Source: Chloroflexia bacterium (GTDB lineage Bacteria > Chloroflexota > Chloroflexia > Thermomicrobiales > UBA6265). From it: a stretch of DNA of 6,607 nt. The stretch covers positions 1-6,607 of the forward strand of contig JACDBO010000216.1 in assembly GCA_013694885.1 (NCBI GenBank), given 5' to 3'. Below, piece after piece: positions 5,496-6,607 of the stretch (its first letter is position 1; each line of letters starts with the position of its first letter). Both the position numbers and the translations under genes were made by a program. The notes under the pieces are model-generated. The model saw only the letters and a list, made by a program, of their open reading frames with translations. It made no database searches and was not told the origin of the DNA.

Positions 5496-6568
5496 GGCCG
5501 GGCCTCCGCCGGCTCGATGGGCGATGTCGCCGTTTGCCGCCCGTCGCGGTAGGTCGCGGCCTCGTCGCTGTGGAGCAGGCACCGCGCCTGGTGGTTCTCG
5601 CCGACCTGAAACGACGGGGGAGTGACGCGGTCGCAGAAACCGGGCATGAACTCGTCGCAGCGCGGGTGGTACGGGCAGGCGGCGGGTCGCTGAAAGGGGC
5701 TGGGCACCGTACCCTTGATCGAGAACAACCGGCCCTGAGAGCGACTCCCGAGTCGCGGGATCGAACGCAGCAGTGCCTGGGTGTAGGGATGCTTGGGCTC
5801 GTGGAAGATCTGGTCGACGCTGCCGGACTCGGCGACGGTGCCGAGATACATGACGGCGACATCGTCGGCGAGCTCGGCGACCACGCCGAGGTCGTGCGTA
5901 ATCATCATCAATGCCATCCCCAGGTCCCGCTGGAGGCCACGCATCAGGTCGAGGATCTGGGCCTGGGTCGTGACGTCGAGGGCGGTCGTTGGCTCGTCGG
6001 CGATGAGCAGGCTGGGCCGGCAGGCGAGGGCCATGGCGATCATGGCGCGCTGGCGCATGCCGCCGCTGAGCTGGAAAGTGTAGCGCTCCAGGGCAGTCTC
6101 CGGCCGCGGGATGCCGACGTGATGGAGCGCCTCGACGGCGCGCGCCTGGGCCTCCTCCTTGCCGACGGGGAAGTGGAGCCGGATCGCCTCCCGGATCTGG
6201 TTGCCGATCGTGTGTACTGGGCTGAGCGAACTCATCGGCTCCTGGAAGATCATGGCGATGTCGCGGCCGCGAATGGCGCGCATCGCCTGGCTGTCGGGTT
6301 TGAGGGCGGCGAGGTCGATCTCTTCGGGCGCCGTGGCGCCGCTGTCGCCTTGGTCGCGTTGGAAGAGAATCTGACCGTCGACGATACGGCCGGGCCGATC
6401 GACGATCTGGAGGATCGAGCGCGCGGTGATGCTCTTGCCGCAGCCGCTCTCGCCGACGATGCAGAGTGTCCGGCCGCGCCGGATGCTCAGATCGACGCCG
6501 TTGACCGCCTTGACGACCCCCTCGTCGAGGAAGAAGTGGGTCTTCAGCCCCTTGATCTCGAGCAGCAT
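5492..6568 (-). CDS. oppD: Peptide ABC transporter ATP-binding protein, OppD/DppD type (start uncertain)
   Basis: Partner ATPase of the same importer. The 358-residue product (from the ATG at 6566-6568) has Walker A GESGCGKS (39-46), Q-loop Gln109, signature LSGGMRQR (167-174), Walker B LLIADE (187-192), D-loop TALD (195-198) and switch His225. The C-terminal oligopeptide domain (KHPYTQALL from 259) has cysteines C298, C304, C312 and C330 in the Fe-S-type pattern. A stretch of extra residues at about 70-90, between Walker A and the Q-loop, is acidic and poorly conserved in such proteins. No Shine-Dalgarno site precedes the chosen ATG, and the frame stays open to the window edge, so the true start may lie up to or beyond base 6607. 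The binding-protein and permease genes usual for this operon are expected to the right. The stop TGA overlaps the next start. Confidence 0.92.
   Translation of the reverse strand: MLLEIKGLKTHFFLDEGVVKAVNGVDLSIRRGRTLCIVGESGCGKSITARSILQIVDRPGRIVDGQILFQRDQGDSGATAPEEIDLAALKPDSQAMRAIRGRDIAMIFQEPMSSLSPVHTIGNQIREAIRLHFPVGKEEAQARAVEALHHVGIPRPETALERYTFQLSGGMRQRAMIAMALACRPSLLIADEPTTALDVTTQAQILDLMRGLQRDLGMALMMITHDLGVVAELADDVAVMYLGTVAESGSVDQIFHEPKHPYTQALLRSIPRLGSRSQGRLFSIKGTVPSPFQRPAACPYHPRCDEFMPGFCDRVTPPSFQVGENHQARCLLHSDEAATYRDGRQTATSPIEPAEARP
5503..5507 (-). promoter_or_regulatory. Shine-Dalgarno site deciding the OppF-type start
   Basis: GGAGG on the minus strand, 7 nt before the ATG at 5493-5495. 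It lies within the last codons of the OppD-type gene and, with the ATGA overlap, supports coupled translation and rejects the longer frame that begins at 5582. Confidence 0.75.
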
Positions 6569-6607
6569 ATCGTCGTCCGGCAGGGTGCCGGTGCCGCCCG
6601 CCCGGCC

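Noticed and set aside
5496..5582. Longer start for the OppF-type protein, 29 codons upstream
   Set aside because: It would overlap the OppD-type gene by about 90 nt and add an Arg-rich peptide foreign to the family, while the ATG at 5493-5495 has GGAGG at 7 nt and an ATGA overlap.

Overview
The window is GC-rich bacterial DNA in which every gene I can defend, apart from a possible fragment at the left edge, lies on the minus strand, so the biological order runs from right to left. The lineage is not proven. The GC bias, the style of the peptide-transporter ATPases and an unusually long arginyl-tRNA synthetase would suit a Chloroflexota/Thermomicrobia-type bacterium, but this is an impression, not a search result.

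Right half (6607 to 4107): the tail of an oligopeptide/dipeptide ABC importer operon. An OppD/DppD-type ATPase overlaps an OppF/DppF-type ATPase by an ATGA stop-start overlap. The OppF stop codon is followed with no gap by the ATG of a small three-helix membrane protein of unknown function. The binding protein and the two permeases expected for such an operon would lie to the right, outside the window. A 9-bp inverted repeat follows the membrane protein gene and separates this unit from the next.

Middle and left (3961 to 254): argS (arginyl-tRNA synthetase, 757 aa, with a large insertion in the catalytic domain), then a 95-aa AroQ/PchB-type chorismate mutase, then an arginase-family ureohydrolase. 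Gaps are 63 and 69 nt, so they may form one transcription unit. Two of the three genes act on arginine: ArgRS charges it onto tRNA and arginase hydrolyses it to ornithine and urea. The mutase belongs to aromatic or salicylate-type metabolism and has no obvious link to the other two.

Two short arrays of 7-bp direct repeats sit at gene starts. One lies just before the mutase ribosome binding site. The other lies inside the translated N-terminus of the arginase. Both fit the heptamer consensus TCNNTCC, in opposite orientations, which suggests one family of small dispersed repeats.

Left edge (1 to 253): no complete gene. Bases 95-138 resemble the right end of an IS200/IS605-group (tnpB-only) element, and a reading frame open from the window edge stops exactly at its first bases, so a tnpB gene may lie just to the left.

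I see no complete novel defence or mobile system here. The best leads are the heptamer repeats, the ArgRS insertion, the small membrane protein attached to the transporter, and the possible tnpB end.
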